Below are positions 44,301 through 52,709 of a stretch of 64,000 nucleotides of DNA, piece after piece (positions within the stretch are counted from its first letter, which is position 1; every line of letters starts with the position of its first letter). The DNA lies in assembly GCF_009749525.1 (NCBI RefSeq), contig NZ_WOAC01000002.1, forward strand, positions 186,001 to 250,000, written 5' to 3'. The position numbers were made by a program, and so were the translations under genes. This DNA comes from Mesorhizobium xinjiangense (lineage in GTDB: Bacteria; Pseudomonadota; Alphaproteobacteria; Rhizobiales; Rhizobiaceae). The notes beneath the pieces are model-generated. The model was not told where the DNA came from. It saw only the letters and a list, made by a program, of their open reading frames with translations, and made no database searches.

Positions 44301-44751
44301 CCACGACCAGCACGCCGCCATGCGGCGAGGAGCCATAGGCATTGCCGTGCTTGAGCGCGTCGCCGGATCGGTCGACGCCGGGCCCCTTGCCGTACCACAT
44401 GGCAAACATGCCATCGGCGGTCTTGTCGGGATTGGTTTCCACCTGCTGCGTGCCGAGCACGGCCGTTGCCGCCAGATCCTCGTTGACCGCCGGCAGGAAC
44501 GCGATGCGATTTTCGGCAATCAGCTTTTGAACCCGCCACAGTTCCAGATCGACACCGCCGAGCGGCGAGCCGCGATAGCCGGAGACGAAGCCGGCCGTGT
44601 TCAGGCCAGCGGTACGGTCGCGCCGCGCCTGGTCGAGCGCCACCCTGACCAGCGCCTGCGTGCCGGTCAGGAAGACGCGGCCGCGCGTCTGCGTGTAGCG
44701 GTCCTCGAGCGTGTAGCGGGCGAGATCGCGAATGGGACGATGAGCCGTCAC
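41332..44751 (-). CDS. indolepyruvate ferredoxin oxidoreductase family protein (fused subunits)
   Basis: An 1139-residue thiamine-diphosphate enzyme that would convert aryl- or other 2-oxo acids plus CoA into acyl-CoA and CO2, reducing ferredoxin. The N-terminal half carries the pyrimidine- and diphosphate-binding domains (GYRGSPLGGVDLELW, VVAGDDHGCVSSSMPHQSD, FCSGCPHNTSTKVPDG). A cysteine cluster at about 632-682 (CEGCGDCSVESNC, SSCNKDFSCVNGFCP) binds Fe-S. The gamma-type domain follows (TGVGGTGVITVGALVTMAAH). GTG 44751 is the start, with GGAGG six bases upstream. The fused form is typical of aerobic proteobacteria. It is divergent from an Lrp regulator. Confidence 0.92.
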   Translation of the reverse strand: MTAHRPIRDLARYTLEDRYTQTRGRVFLTGTQALVRVALDQARRDRTAGLNTAGFVSGYRGSPLGGVDLELWRVQKLIAENRIAFLPAVNEDLAATAVLGTQQVETNPDKTADGMFAMWYGKGPGVDRSGDALKHGNAYGSSPHGGVLVVAGDDHGCVSSSMPHQSDAAFIAWFMPTLNPANVGEYLEFGEWGYALSRFSGMWVGFKAISETVESAASVELAPDRSFAAPDYTPPPGGLHYRWPDLPGPQIEERMEAKKQAVYAFAEANPIDRHVYDVKHARFGIVTTGKGHLDLMEALRLLSIGEAECRELGIDIYKIGMVWPLARRDALEFVRDKEEVLVIEEKRGIIESQFKEYFYDWLGHKPRVMVGKRDEKGERLVPWTGELSPRQLVSIVAGRLEGLFPGHGFAAKAAAIASQPAISISVEGATRTPYFCSGCPHNTSTKVPDGSRALAGIGCHFMASWMDRETTSLIQMGGEGVNWAASSLFTGKNHIFQNLGEGTWYHSGSMAIRQAVAARANITYKILYNDAVAMTGGQPVDGPVSVQAIAHSARAEGVERIAFVSDRPEKFRVGDFPAGTTIHGRREMDAVQRQLREIPGVTVLIYEQTCASEKRKRRKRGTMEDPKKFAVINELVCEGCGDCSVESNCLSVEPVETEFGTKRRINQSSCNKDFSCVNGFCPSFVTVEGATRKKKTGAAVDFTALSADLPDPQLPGTAEPYDLLITGVGGTGVITVGALVTMAAHLEAKGASVLDFTGFAQKFGPVLSYVRIANTPEAINQVRIDQGAADALIGCDIVVSTSPKASAAYRPGMRAAVNLAEMPTGDIVRKRDASLAVDKRLAALDGSVGELASVDANRLANTLMGDAVYANVTMLGFAWQQGLVPVSLEALAQAIELNGVAVEANHRAFLIGRIAAAFPDRLKDMLEPSTPVAATLDEEIARREAFLTDYQDAAYAARYSKAVDKVRAAEAGLGTARLTQAVARSLFKLMAYKDEYEVARLHMQTGFEDRLKAGFEGDFRIVHHLAPPFLPSSKDARGRPVKRAFGPWVRLPLRLLARMRRLRGTPLDPFGYCADRRLERELIGWYEHKIDRALAELSAETIDRLADAMALPMQVRGYGSVKEEAARAAKAEMETLLPG

Positions 44752-44852
44752 GGTAACCTCCCAATGGCTTGGGTCATTGTAACCGATCCCGGCCGGCAAT
44801 TTTGCCCAGAATGGGAGCCGATGGGCTATTCTTTGAAAATGTTGTTCAGCGT

Positions 44853-44864
44853 AGAATGCATTCT
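44853..44864. promoter_or_regulatory. candidate Lrp-type operator between divergent genes
   Basis: A perfect 12-bp palindrome AGAATGCATTCT in the 152-base region between the oxidoreductase and the Lrp gene, flanked by AAATGT (44837) and ACATTT (44869). Position and AT-rich palindromic form suit an Lrp-family site; the match is not specific. Confidence 0.35.
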
Positions 44865-44903
44865 CGGGACATTTGACCAGCCGAACAGGGAAGGACGGAA
44901 ATT

Positions 44904-45356
44904 TTGCAAGACCAGGACAGAACGATCCTCCGCGCGTTGCAGGACGACTGCCGTATCTCCAACCAGGACCTGGCGGGCAAGGCCGGCATGTCCGCCTCGG
45001 CCTGCTGGCGCCGCGTCAGGGCGCTGGAGGAGGCGGGCGTTGTCCGGCGCTATGTGGCGCTGGTGGACGCTGCAGAGGCCGGCATGGCGTTTCACGCGAT
45101 GGTGCATGTGACGCTGACGCGGCACGATCACAGCCATGTCGAGACCTTCATCGCCGAGGTCGGCCGGCGTCCGGAGGTGCTCGACTGCTTCGCCACCACG
45201 GGCGAGGCCGACTATCATCTCAGGGTGGTTTGCGCGGATCTGGCCGACTACAACGCCTTCCTCGAAGGCTTCCTGTTCCGCCTTCCGGGCATCGCCAATG
45301 TGCGCACCAATCTTGTGCTGAAGAACATCAAGCAGGAAACCGCCATACCGTTGTGA
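44904..45356 (+). CDS. Lrp/AsnC-family transcriptional regulator
   Basis: A 150-residue regulator that responds to amino acids. The N-terminal helix-turn-helix reads DQDRTILRALQDDCRISNQDLA then GMSASACWRRVRALEEAGV; the C-terminal RAM domain contains HVETFIAEVGRRPEVLDCFATTGEADYHLRVV. The start codon is TTG at 44904, with AAGGA eight bases upstream. It is divergent from the indolepyruvate oxidoreductase gene and is the obvious candidate to control it, as Lrp proteins usually regulate their neighbours. Confidence 0.92.
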   Translation: MQDQDRTILRALQDDCRISNQDLAGKAGMSASACWRRVRALEEAGVVRRYVALVDAAEAGMAFHAMVHVTLTRHDHSHVETFIAEVGRRPEVLDCFATTGEADYHLRVVCADLADYNAFLEGFLFRLPGIANVRTNLVLKNIKQETAIPL

Positions 45357-45357
45357 A

Positions 45358-45396
45358 GCCGATCGAAAGGCGCATGGGTTACGCCCTTCGATCGGC
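45358..45396. terminator. bidirectional terminator-like hairpin
   Basis: Long stem GCCGATCGAA / TTCGATCGGC with an extra GGCG / CGCC pairing, placed between the convergent lrp and zinc-binding protein genes. No strong T run on either side. Confidence 0.5.
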
Positions 45397-45403
45397 GTGG
45401 CGG

Positions 45404-46414
45404 TCAGCTTCCCGAGATCGCGCCGGCGATGGTCGTGATGTTGTGCTTCATCATTTCGATATAGGTCGCAGCCGGGCCGTTCGTATCCGAAAGCGCGTCG
45501 GAATAGAGACTGCCTCCGAGTTCGAGCCCTGTCTCGCCGGCGATCTGCTCGATCAGGCGTGGATTGGTGACGTTCTCGACGAAGATCGCCGAGGCCTGAT
45601 CCTCGCGCACTTGCCGGATGAGCGCCGCGACGTCGGCTGCCGACGCCTCGGATTCGGTCGACACGCCTTCGGGCGCCAGGAACCGGATGCCGTATGCATG
45701 TTCGAAATAGCCGAACGCGTCGTGCGAGGTGATGATCGTCCGCCGCGCCTCGGGGATCGCCTCGACCGCCGCGCGGATATCGGCGTCCAATGTCTCCAGC
45801 CTGGCCAGGTAGGCATCGGCATTGGCCTTGTAGGCGTTGCAGCCGGCATCGTCCGCCGCGCAGAGCGCTTCGGTGATGTTTCTCACATAGATCTCGGCAT
45901 TTTCGACCGACTGCCAGGCATGCGGGTCGTATTCGCCGTGATGGTGATGGTCCTCATGCGCCTCGTCGTGATCGTGGCCGGCTTCGTCTGCACGGTGTTC
46001 GTCGTGATGGTCGGACTCTTCGTGGGCATGGTCGTGCGTCTCGCCTTCATGCTCCCCGTGTTCTTCAAGCTTCAGCGTTTCAACGCCCTTGGACAGTTCG
46101 ACGATCTTTGCCTTGGTGCCGCTTGCCTCGACCAGGCGCTGGAGGAACCCTTCGAACTGGAGACCGTTGACCAGCACGATATCGGCTTGCGCAGTAACCG
46201 CGGCATCCTGGGGCCTGGGCTCGTAGACATGGGCGTCGCCGTCGGGGCCGACGAGCGTGGTCAGGTCGATGCGCTCGCCCCCGACATTCCTTGCCAGATC
46301 GGCAATGATGGAAAAGCTGGCGACGACCTGCAGCTTGTCCGCCGCCATGGCCGATATCGAGGTCGAGCAGGACAGCGCTGCGGCAAGGGCTGTGAGGGTG
46401 AAAATCCGGCGCAT
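45404..46414 (-). CDS. znuA: zinc ABC transporter substrate-binding protein (ZnuA/AztC-like)
   Basis: A 336-residue periplasmic cluster A-I metal-binding protein with a signal peptide ending SISAMAA. The metal-site histidines appear in DAHVYEPRPQD, DPHAWQSVENAEI and ITSHDAFGYFEHAYG. A loop at about residues 115-165 is packed with histidine, aspartate and glutamate, the mark of zinc rather than manganese carriers. Unusually, no permease or ATPase gene for it lies in this window. A Zur-like palindrome about 60 bases upstream suggests zinc-dependent repression. Confidence 0.9.
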   Translation of the reverse strand: MRRIFTLTALAAALSCSTSISAMAADKLQVVASFSIIADLARNVGGERIDLTTLVGPDGDAHVYEPRPQDAAVTAQADIVLVNGLQFEGFLQRLVEASGTKAKIVELSKGVETLKLEEHGEHEGETHDHAHEESDHHDEHRADEAGHDHDEAHEDHHHHGEYDPHAWQSVENAEIYVRNITEALCAADDAGCNAYKANADAYLARLETLDADIRAAVEAIPEARRTIITSHDAFGYFEHAYGIRFLAPEGVSTESEASAADVAALIRQVREDQASAIFVENVTNPRLIEQIAGETGLELGGSLYSDALSDTNGPAATYIEMMKHNITTIAGAISGS

Positions 46415-46770
46415 GGGGGACTCCTTGTGGCGGTTGACCGAAATGCTGCCGCGGCAGCGCGGCTGACCACTATGTAATGTTATTACGTTCGTCAAGTCTC
46501 TCGTCCGCTCGGACACCTTTTTGCTGTGCCGTCGAAACCATCCACCCTGTCTTCGAACACCCGCCCACAATCTCTCCGGTCCGAACACACCGGCGGGGAG
46601 AGGAAGGCTCGGCCGCGATAGCCGGCACCGCATTCTCCCCTCATCCTTCAGGGCCGTGGCCTGTCTTTACAAAGCCTTGCGGTAAAACCAATATCGGCGA
46701 CAGGGTTCCCGGCGCATGTCCGGCGCACGGGAGGAGAAACCAATCATCGGACATCAGGGAGATTGAATTC
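46415..46770. other. divergent regulatory region between znuA and livK
   Basis: About 356 bases. It holds the Zur-like palindrome near the znuA side and an imperfect inverted repeat CTCTCCGGT...CCGGCGGGGAGAG (about 46573-46602). A weak TTTACA-N17-CAATAT pair (46666-46694) points towards the livK-like gene. No coding frame is convincing. Confidence 0.45.
46474..46486. promoter_or_regulatory. Zur-like box upstream of znuA
   Basis: Palindrome GTAAT-GTT-ATTAC, in the context TATGTAATGTTATTACGT, about 60 bases before the znuA start. It resembles the alphaproteobacterial Zur site (GTAATGTTATAACATTAC-like) but is shorter. Confidence 0.6.
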
Positions 46771-47985
46771 ATGCGTACAACCTATCGCAGGTCCATCGCC
46801 GCCTCGGTTGCAGGGCTGGCGATGGTCGCGGCCGGCGCGGCCAGCGCCGCCGATGTCAAGCTCAGCTTTCTGGGCGGGTTCACGGGACCGATCGAGAGCC
46901 TGACGCCGCCGATCTTCGAGGCGACGAAGATGGCTGTCGACCAGATCAACGAACAGGGCGGACTTCTGGACGGCGACAATCTCGTCCTCGTCCAGGCCGA
47001 TACGACCTGCATCGACGCCACGGCTGCGTCCAACGCCGCCGATCGCATGGTCAATGCGGAAAAGGTGGTCGGCATCGTCGGCGCGCTGTGTTCCGGCGCG
47101 ACGATCGCAGCAGCCAACAGCGCCGCAATTCCGGGCGGCGTCGTCCTGGTCTCTCCGGCCTCGACCTCGCCGGCGGTGACGGATCTGGACGACAACGATC
47201 TCGTCTTCCGCACCACTCCGTCGGATGCCTATCAGGGCGAGGTCCTGGCCAGGATCCTCAAAGGCAAGGGCAAGGACAATATCGCCATCACCTATGTCAA
47301 CAACGACTATGGCAAGGGCTTTGCCGACGCGCTCGAAGCGGCCTTCCAGGCCGAGGGCGGCACGGTCGTGGCCAAGGAGGCGCATGAGGACGGCAAGGCC
47401 GACTACCGGGCCGAGATCGGTTCGCTGGCCTCGGCCGGCGCCGAATCGCTGGTCGTTCTCGCCTATGTCGACGGATCGGGCCAGACGATCATCCGGCAGG
47501 CCCTGGAGTCCGGCGACTTTGCCGACTTCGCCGGCGGCGACGGTATGGTCGGCAGTACGCTGGTCACGGCCGTCGGAGAAGGGCGGCTCGACGGCATGAT
47601 CGCCACCAAGATTGGCAGCGCCGAGACGCCGGGCACAGCCGCATACACCGAGGCGGCCGAGGCGGCGGGCTTCAACCCGTCGGCAACCTTTGCCTCGCAG
47701 GGCTATGATGCGGCGTTTCTGCTTGCGCTGGCCATCCAGCAAAAGGGCAGCGCCACCCGCGACGGGCTGAACGAGGCGCTGCGCGCGGTCGCGTCCGAGC
47801 CCGGCGAGGTGGTCTATCCCGGCGAGTGGGAGAAGGCCAAGAAGCTCCTGGAGGAAGGCACCGACATCAACTACGAAGGCGCTTCCGGCACCCACGAGTT
47901 CGACGACAACGGCGACGTGCCGGGCGTCATCATCGAGATGATGGTCGAAGGTTCCGGATTCAAGGAAGTCCAGCAGGTCAACTGA
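46771..47985 (+). CDS. livK: branched-chain amino acid-type ABC substrate-binding protein (LivK-like)
   Basis: A 404-residue periplasmic protein with a signal peptide (cleavage after GAASA). The LivJ/K fold is seen in LSFLGGFTGPIESLTPP, KVVGIVGALCSGATIAAAN, VSPASTSPAVTDLDDNDLVF and YVNNDYGKGFADALEAAF. Ligand could be a branched-chain or other amino acid, or an amide. AGGGAG lies upstream of ATG 46771. It is the probable partner of the permeases and ATPases at 51.4-55.2 kb but is separated from them by the autotransporter gene and lies on the opposite strand. Confidence 0.92.
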   Translation: MRTTYRRSIAASVAGLAMVAAGAASAADVKLSFLGGFTGPIESLTPPIFEATKMAVDQINEQGGLLDGDNLVLVQADTTCIDATAASNAADRMVNAEKVVGIVGALCSGATIAAANSAAIPGGVVLVSPASTSPAVTDLDDNDLVFRTTPSDAYQGEVLARILKGKGKDNIAITYVNNDYGKGFADALEAAFQAEGGTVVAKEAHEDGKADYRAEIGSLASAGAESLVVLAYVDGSGQTIIRQALESGDFADFAGGDGMVGSTLVTAVGEGRLDGMIATKIGSAETPGTAAYTEAAEAAGFNPSATFASQGYDAAFLLALAIQQKGSATRDGLNEALRAVASEPGEVVYPGEWEKAKKLLEEGTDINYEGASGTHEFDDNGDVPGVIIEMMVEGSGFKEVQQVN

Positions 47986-48009
47986 CGCTGCGGGCCGGCA
48001 TTCCAATCT

Positions 48010-48040
48010 GGCAGGGCGCGATCGCCGATCGCGCCCTGCC
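48010..48040. terminator. bidirectional hairpin between convergent livK and autotransporter genes
   Basis: 13-bp stem GGCAGGGCGCGAT / ATCGCGCCCTGCC with a 5-base loop, located between the two stop codons. No T run, but very stable. Confidence 0.6.
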
Positions 48041-48047
48041 TCATGTG

Positions 48048-51000
48048 TCACCAGCGGATCTTCAGCCCGATCTCCGCGCCGATCGATTCGCCCATCTGAT
48101 CGAAGGCGATCTCGTAATCCGCATTGGCGTAAAGCGCGACATTGTCACGAATATCGGCGTCGAAGCCGGCGTTCAGGATGACTGACGCACCGGAGAAATC
48201 GGCGTCGAACGGCACGGGGCCGGCAGCCGACGAGAACGTCGTGACCGGCTTTTCCAGGAACTGATAGGCAAGGCTCGGGCGGAACCACGCCGTAATCAGG
48301 CGGGGCTCGGGGTCTTCCGGATCGAGTTCCCAAGCCCTGGCCAACCGCACCCCCAGGCGACCGCGCAGGCTGTCGATATCCGAGTAGCTGACCGTGGCCG
48401 TTCCGTCGCTGGCATCGTCGATCGAGATCGTCTGATAGGTCAGTTGGGCCTGCGGCTCGATGATCCAGCCGTCGTCGAGCGGGAATGGATAGCCGGCCTC
48501 GAGCGAGGCGCCAAATCCGACGCCGTCCGTCGCCAGCGAGAACGGACGGACGGAATCGGCCTCAAGGTCGTACCAGGTGCCTTGCACAAGCGCGTCGAGA
48601 TACCAGCCTTCCTTGCCGTAATGCGTCCAGTAGCCGCCGATCGTGTAGGCGTCGAGCGTGTTGGAGCCAACCTTCTCGTCGAACAATTCGCTGTCGCCCC
48701 ATCCCCAGCCGATCACGCCATAGATGCCGGCCACGTCGCTGGCGCCGTCGGCGTCATCGGAATGATAGAGGTCGAGACCGCCCTGAAACGCCAGCAAATC
48801 GTAATCCAGGCGCTTGTCGAGATTGGCCGCGCAACTCTGCCAACCATGCCGGGCGACGGTGCGTGCCCATGCCTGGCTGCCCGCGGCCTGGCTCCCGAGA
48901 CCTGCCGCCCTGTCGTCGCCCCTGCGCTGGTGGAGCGTATCCAGCAGCGTCGAGCCATAGCGCAAGGCAAGCTGCGGATTGCTGGCGTAGAGCGCGACTT
49001 CGGGGCGGAATGGGTCGGCCTGACCGCCGTTTCCTCCGCTGCCATTGCCACCGTTCCCTCCGCCGCCGCCGCCGCCGTTGCCACCGTCGCCGCCGTTGCC
49101 ACCGTTCCCTCCGCCGCCGTTCTCTCCGCCATTGCCGTCACCGTCACCATCCGGATCGGGGCAGGGATCGACAATTCCCTCTTCGGAACGCAGATACCAG
49201 TTTTGCGGCGTTGTGGCGTCGAGGCCGCCGCGAAAGAGGTTGTATTCATACGGCCCCGCGACGACCGGGCCGGCAAGGGTGAAGGCGTCTGCGTCGGTTG
49301 TGCCGCCGTTGACGGTGTCGACCACCAGGATTCCGTCGCCGCTGGTCAGCGCGCCGCCGCCGCCGGCATCGGTGATTGCCAGTCCGGTCGAGCCCGTTGC
49401 GGCGCCGCCGTCGATCACCAGCCGGTCCGACGGCGAGGCGTCGTCGGCAAGGAATGTGTTGAGCCCCAGCGTGCCGCCGGCACCGGTGTAGTCGGGCGTC
49501 GCCAAGGTCTTGTAGCTGGCGAGTTCGGCGGGGTCGTCTGCCGGTGCGGTGAAATTGATGGTGCCGGCGTTGTTGACTTTCCCGGTGACGACCGAGCTGT
49601 CCGTCACCGTCCATAGACTGCCCCCGCCGATGTCGACATTGGTGACGTCGAAGGCTGCTCCGGTCCATTGCGCGCCGCTCAAAAGGCTGATGTTGGCGAT
49701 GCTGTCAGGTTCCGCGCCGGCACTGCCGGTCAGCACGCTGCCGCCAGAAGCATCCAGGTTCACGATTGTCTGCTGTGGGTAGAAGCTGCCTTGATCCAGT
49801 GCCCCCAGAAGCAAGCCGCCACCGCCCGTTACGACCGCACCGTCGGTCACGGTCATGTTCAGAGGCCCGCGTGCAATGACGGCGGCACTCTGGGCACTTG
49901 TTAGGCTACCGCCCGACAGACGCACTGTATTTTCCCCGGAGTCGGTGCCGTTGAGAGTAATCAAGCCGAGTGTGCCAGGCCCGGTCGCCTCGACCGTAGT
50001 ATTGGTCATGTCAATCAGGCCTGTTCCGAAATTGATCCGCAGCGCGGACGGCCCGTCTTGTGTGGTGATGCTCGAGTTGTGCGCCGTGACACTGCCGGTG
50101 TTGACGAAGATGCCATGCGTCAGCGCGCCCTTGGTGACGATCGTATTGTTCGTCATCTTGATCGCACCGTCATTTGTGAAGGCGCCGGCAAACTGGCCAG
50201 AAGAGTCTACCGTCACGCTGGTGCCGATGCTGGTGATCGAGCCGGAACGGGCCATGAGACCGGCACCGGGGGTGGCGGCCGTCGCCCCGAAGATTCCACG
50301 GATGCTGCCATTGGCCGTAATCAGGTAGTCGGTATTAAGCGTGAAAAATTGAGGATTTGTGGTTGCATTGATTTTGATTACGCTGTTGCCTTGGAGCGTT
50401 ATGCTGCTGTCGGCGTGTGCCCACACGCCCGCGCCAGCATTCGACCCTTCTACGGTCAAGTCGCTGATGGTGATATCGCCGCCGTTCATCGCGACGAGAC
50501 CGGTGCTCGAAGCGCCGGTCCCTGTTCCGGCAAGATTGACGGTCAGGCCATCGAGAGAGCCGGATGGAACCTCGGTGTTGTCAATCGAGATGCCGACACT
50601 CGTCGTGCCGTTCAACTGTATGGTGGTTTCGCGAACGAGCGAGACCTGCCCGCCGTCATGCAGATAGAGGCCCATTGCGCCGCGACCGTTCATCGTCACA
50701 GGCACCACTGCGCCGGCCATCACGCTGCTGTCCGTACCAGAGGCGCCGATTCCGATGGTATTTCCGAAGCGGCCGGCCGTGCCCCGCGTGATTGTCGTTC
50801 CGTTGCCGAGAGTGATAGTGCCGCTGTCCTGAGCGATCGCACCATATCCTGTGGAATTATTGCCTGTCGCGGTTAGGGCGACGTCCGTGACATCGATTGT
50901 TCCACCGATTGCCGCGAGTCCCGTGCCTACGCCGCTGGTGGTTACCGATGCGCCGTCGATGAGGATTCTGGCGGACGTTCCGTTGGTCAGAAATGCGTGG

Positions 51001-51287
51001 CCGCTGACGGTACTGATATTGACCGTCGGCTGCACAATGAGCATCCCACCGATGACATTCGTGGCGTTGGTGGTACCAGTGGCTGTGACGGTGGTTCCGT
51101 CGAGCATCGTGGTTGTGCCCGACGCGACGTTAACCGGAGGTGTAACCGCACCAGGGCCCACCGTTTGCGCTTCGGCCGTCTGGGATGATAGCGTGATCGC
51201 TATCGAACCTCCGAGGGTCAGTGCGGTCGAAATCCTCAGTGCCGACCGGAGGCAGACAACCGGTGACGAAGATGCGGATTTGCGCAT
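48048..51287 (-). CDS. autotransporter (type Va) outer-membrane protein
   Basis: A 1079-residue secreted protein. A long signal peptide ends near SSQTAEA. The passenger (about 40-700) is rich in threonine, serine, glycine and short beta-strand repeats such as GTTTMLDGTTVTATGTT, suggesting a beta-helix. A glycine/asparagine linker (about 712-756, GGNGGNGG type) leads into a pertactin-like stalk and the C-terminal beta-barrel (AQLTYQTISIDDASDG, ending IGAEIGLKIRW). GGAGGGAG precedes ATG 51287. No protease or adhesin motif is recognised, so the role (adhesion, biofilm or other) is open. It interrupts a Liv-type transporter locus. Confidence 0.9.
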   Translation of the reverse strand: MRKSASSSPVVCLRSALRISTALTLGGSIAITLSSQTAEAQTVGPGAVTPPVNVASGTTTMLDGTTVTATGTTNATNVIGGMLIVQPTVNISTVSGHAFLTNGTSARILIDGASVTTSGVGTGLAAIGGTIDVTDVALTATGNNSTGYGAIAQDSGTITLGNGTTITRGTAGRFGNTIGIGASGTDSSVMAGAVVPVTMNGRGAMGLYLHDGGQVSLVRETTIQLNGTTSVGISIDNTEVPSGSLDGLTVNLAGTGTGASSTGLVAMNGGDITISDLTVEGSNAGAGVWAHADSSITLQGNSVIKINATTNPQFFTLNTDYLITANGSIRGIFGATAATPGAGLMARSGSITSIGTSVTVDSSGQFAGAFTNDGAIKMTNNTIVTKGALTHGIFVNTGSVTAHNSSITTQDGPSALRINFGTGLIDMTNTTVEATGPGTLGLITLNGTDSGENTVRLSGGSLTSAQSAAVIARGPLNMTVTDGAVVTGGGGLLLGALDQGSFYPQQTIVNLDASGGSVLTGSAGAEPDSIANISLLSGAQWTGAAFDVTNVDIGGGSLWTVTDSSVVTGKVNNAGTINFTAPADDPAELASYKTLATPDYTGAGGTLGLNTFLADDASPSDRLVIDGGAATGSTGLAITDAGGGGALTSGDGILVVDTVNGGTTDADAFTLAGPVVAGPYEYNLFRGGLDATTPQNWYLRSEEGIVDPCPDPDGDGDGNGGENGGGGNGGNGGDGGNGGGGGGGNGGNGSGGNGGQADPFRPEVALYASNPQLALRYGSTLLDTLHQRRGDDRAAGLGSQAAGSQAWARTVARHGWQSCAANLDKRLDYDLLAFQGGLDLYHSDDADGASDVAGIYGVIGWGWGDSELFDEKVGSNTLDAYTIGGYWTHYGKEGWYLDALVQGTWYDLEADSVRPFSLATDGVGFGASLEAGYPFPLDDGWIIEPQAQLTYQTISIDDASDGTATVSYSDIDSLRGRLGVRLARAWELDPEDPEPRLITAWFRPSLAYQFLEKPVTTFSSAAGPVPFDADFSGASVILNAGFDADIRDNVALYANADYEIAFDQMGESIGAEIGLKIRW

Positions 51288-51434
51288 TGAGCTCCCTCCA
51301 AAGGAGCCCCCCAAAGAACGCATATTAGCTGATAAAAGTATACTTGAAATGCCGTCTCGAGTATTTCTCCTGGATGTTGCGGTTCGGTAACAGGTACATC
51401 CGGTGGTAGTGCTCCGGAATTGAAGCATTGATGC

Positions 51435-52709
51435 TCAATCGTGCTTCATCACCTTTTCCGGGATCAGCCCTTGCGGCGCGTAGCGTAGCACCAGCGTGAT
51501 CGTCAGTCCGATGATGAATACACGCATCTGCAGCGCGCGGGTGTGCAGGTCGCCCGGCGCCTGCCAGCCGAACAGTTCGTCGCCCCAGATCTCGGCCTGC
51601 TGGAACAGAAAAAGCGCCACTGGCTCCGACATGATCCAGATGACATAGACCAGGAAGGCGCCGAAGATGGCGCCCAGATTGTTGCCGGCGCCGCCCAGGA
51701 TGACCATCACCCAGATGAGGAATGTGTGGTTGAGTGGGGCGAAGGCGGAGGGATCGAAGATGCTGGTGAAGGTGATGAGCGCCGCGCCGCCGATGCCGAT
51801 GATCACATTGCCGATGACGAACATTTCCAGCCGTCGGCGGTTGATGTCCTTGCCCATGGCGGCGGCCGACAGTTCGTTGTCGCGGATCGCCCGCATCATG
51901 CGGCCCCAGGGCGAGGCCCAGGCGCGCTGCAAAAGCACGTAGATCACCACGATCATCGCCGCGGTGACGCACAGATAGGCCGAGCGCGAGAACACGAAGC
52001 CGAGTTCTTGCGGCGTGGGCACGGGCCAGGGCAGGGGCGAGACGGTGAGCGTGCCGCGTGTCAGCCAGTCGGCGTTTTTCAGGAAGGCCTTGACGATCTC
52101 GGAGATGCCGAGCGTGGCGATGGCCATGTAATCGGCGCGCAGACCAAGGGTAATGCGTCCCATCACCCAGCCCAGACCGCCGGCGGCGACGCCGCCGACA
52201 AGCCATCCGAACCAGACCGGCAGGCCGAAGCCGCCGATGAAGCCGGCCTCGCTTTCGATCACGCTCGCCGCCGGGTCGAGCGTACCCTGCACGGCGAGAT
52301 AGGTCACCGCGCCGGCAATCAGCGTCAGCGCGGTGCGCAGCGATTTCGGCAGGCCGAGCCGGTGGCTGCGGCTCAGGCCGTAGGTGATGGCGACGCCGAT
52401 GACGAGGTAGAGCGCCGTCCAGCCGAGCAGCGCCGGGCCGTCGCCGTTCCAGAACGCGGCGTTGACGGGGAACGAGACGAGCACGGTGACGAAGGCGGCG
52501 AGTGCGATGAAGCCCATCACGCCGACATTGAACAGCCCCGCATAGCCCCACTGGATCGTCAGGCCGAGCGCGATGATGGCGTAGCAGCTCGCCTCGACCA
52601 GCATGCGCACGCCATAGGCAGCACCGAGCCAGGCGAAGACCAGCGCGATGACAACCGCCAGTCCGGCGAAGAGCGGGATTTCCCGGTGGGCGAGGGGCGG
52701 CACTGCCAT
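51435..52709 (-). CDS. livM: Liv-type ABC permease, LivM-like (system 1)
   Basis: A 424-residue inner-membrane permease. It has about ten hydrophobic segments and the LivM signatures LGLTIQWGYAGLFNVGVMGF, LRADYMAIATLGISEIVKAF and MRAIRDNELSAAAMGKDINR. VILGGAGNNLGAIFGAFLV follows. The protein is about 100 residues longer than the second LivM in this window, because of extra sequence between the first segments. Its ATG overlaps the LivH stop by one base, so the two are coupled. Confidence 0.93.
   Translation of the reverse strand: MAVPPLAHREIPLFAGLAVVIALVFAWLGAAYGVRMLVEASCYAIIALGLTIQWGYAGLFNVGVMGFIALAAFVTVLVSFPVNAAFWNGDGPALLGWTALYLVIGVAITYGLSRSHRLGLPKSLRTALTLIAGAVTYLAVQGTLDPAASVIESEAGFIGGFGLPVWFGWLVGGVAAGGLGWVMGRITLGLRADYMAIATLGISEIVKAFLKNADWLTRGTLTVSPLPWPVPTPQELGFVFSRSAYLCVTAAMIVVIYVLLQRAWASPWGRMMRAIRDNELSAAAMGKDINRRRLEMFVIGNVIIGIGGAALITFTSIFDPSAFAPLNHTFLIWVMVILGGAGNNLGAIFGAFLVYVIWIMSEPVALFLFQQAEIWGDELFGWQAPGDLHTRALQMRVFIIGLTITLVLRYAPQGLIPEKVMKHD

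Noticed and set aside
43372-45111. A 579-residue plus-strand frame opposite the indolepyruvate oxidoreductase
   Set aside because: Antisense shadow of a recognised 1139-residue enzyme; it also reads out of frame into the Lrp gene and lacks a ribosome-binding site.
49030-49150. Short regular repeats that could suggest a CRISPR array or a tandem satellite
   Set aside because: They are codon-level glycine/asparagine repeats inside the autotransporter, with no spacers and no cas genes.
48444-49616. A plus-strand frame of 390 residues opposite the autotransporter
   Set aside because: Low-complexity Ala/Val/Arg-rich translation of the mirror strand of the glycine-rich linker and barrel, with no start signal.
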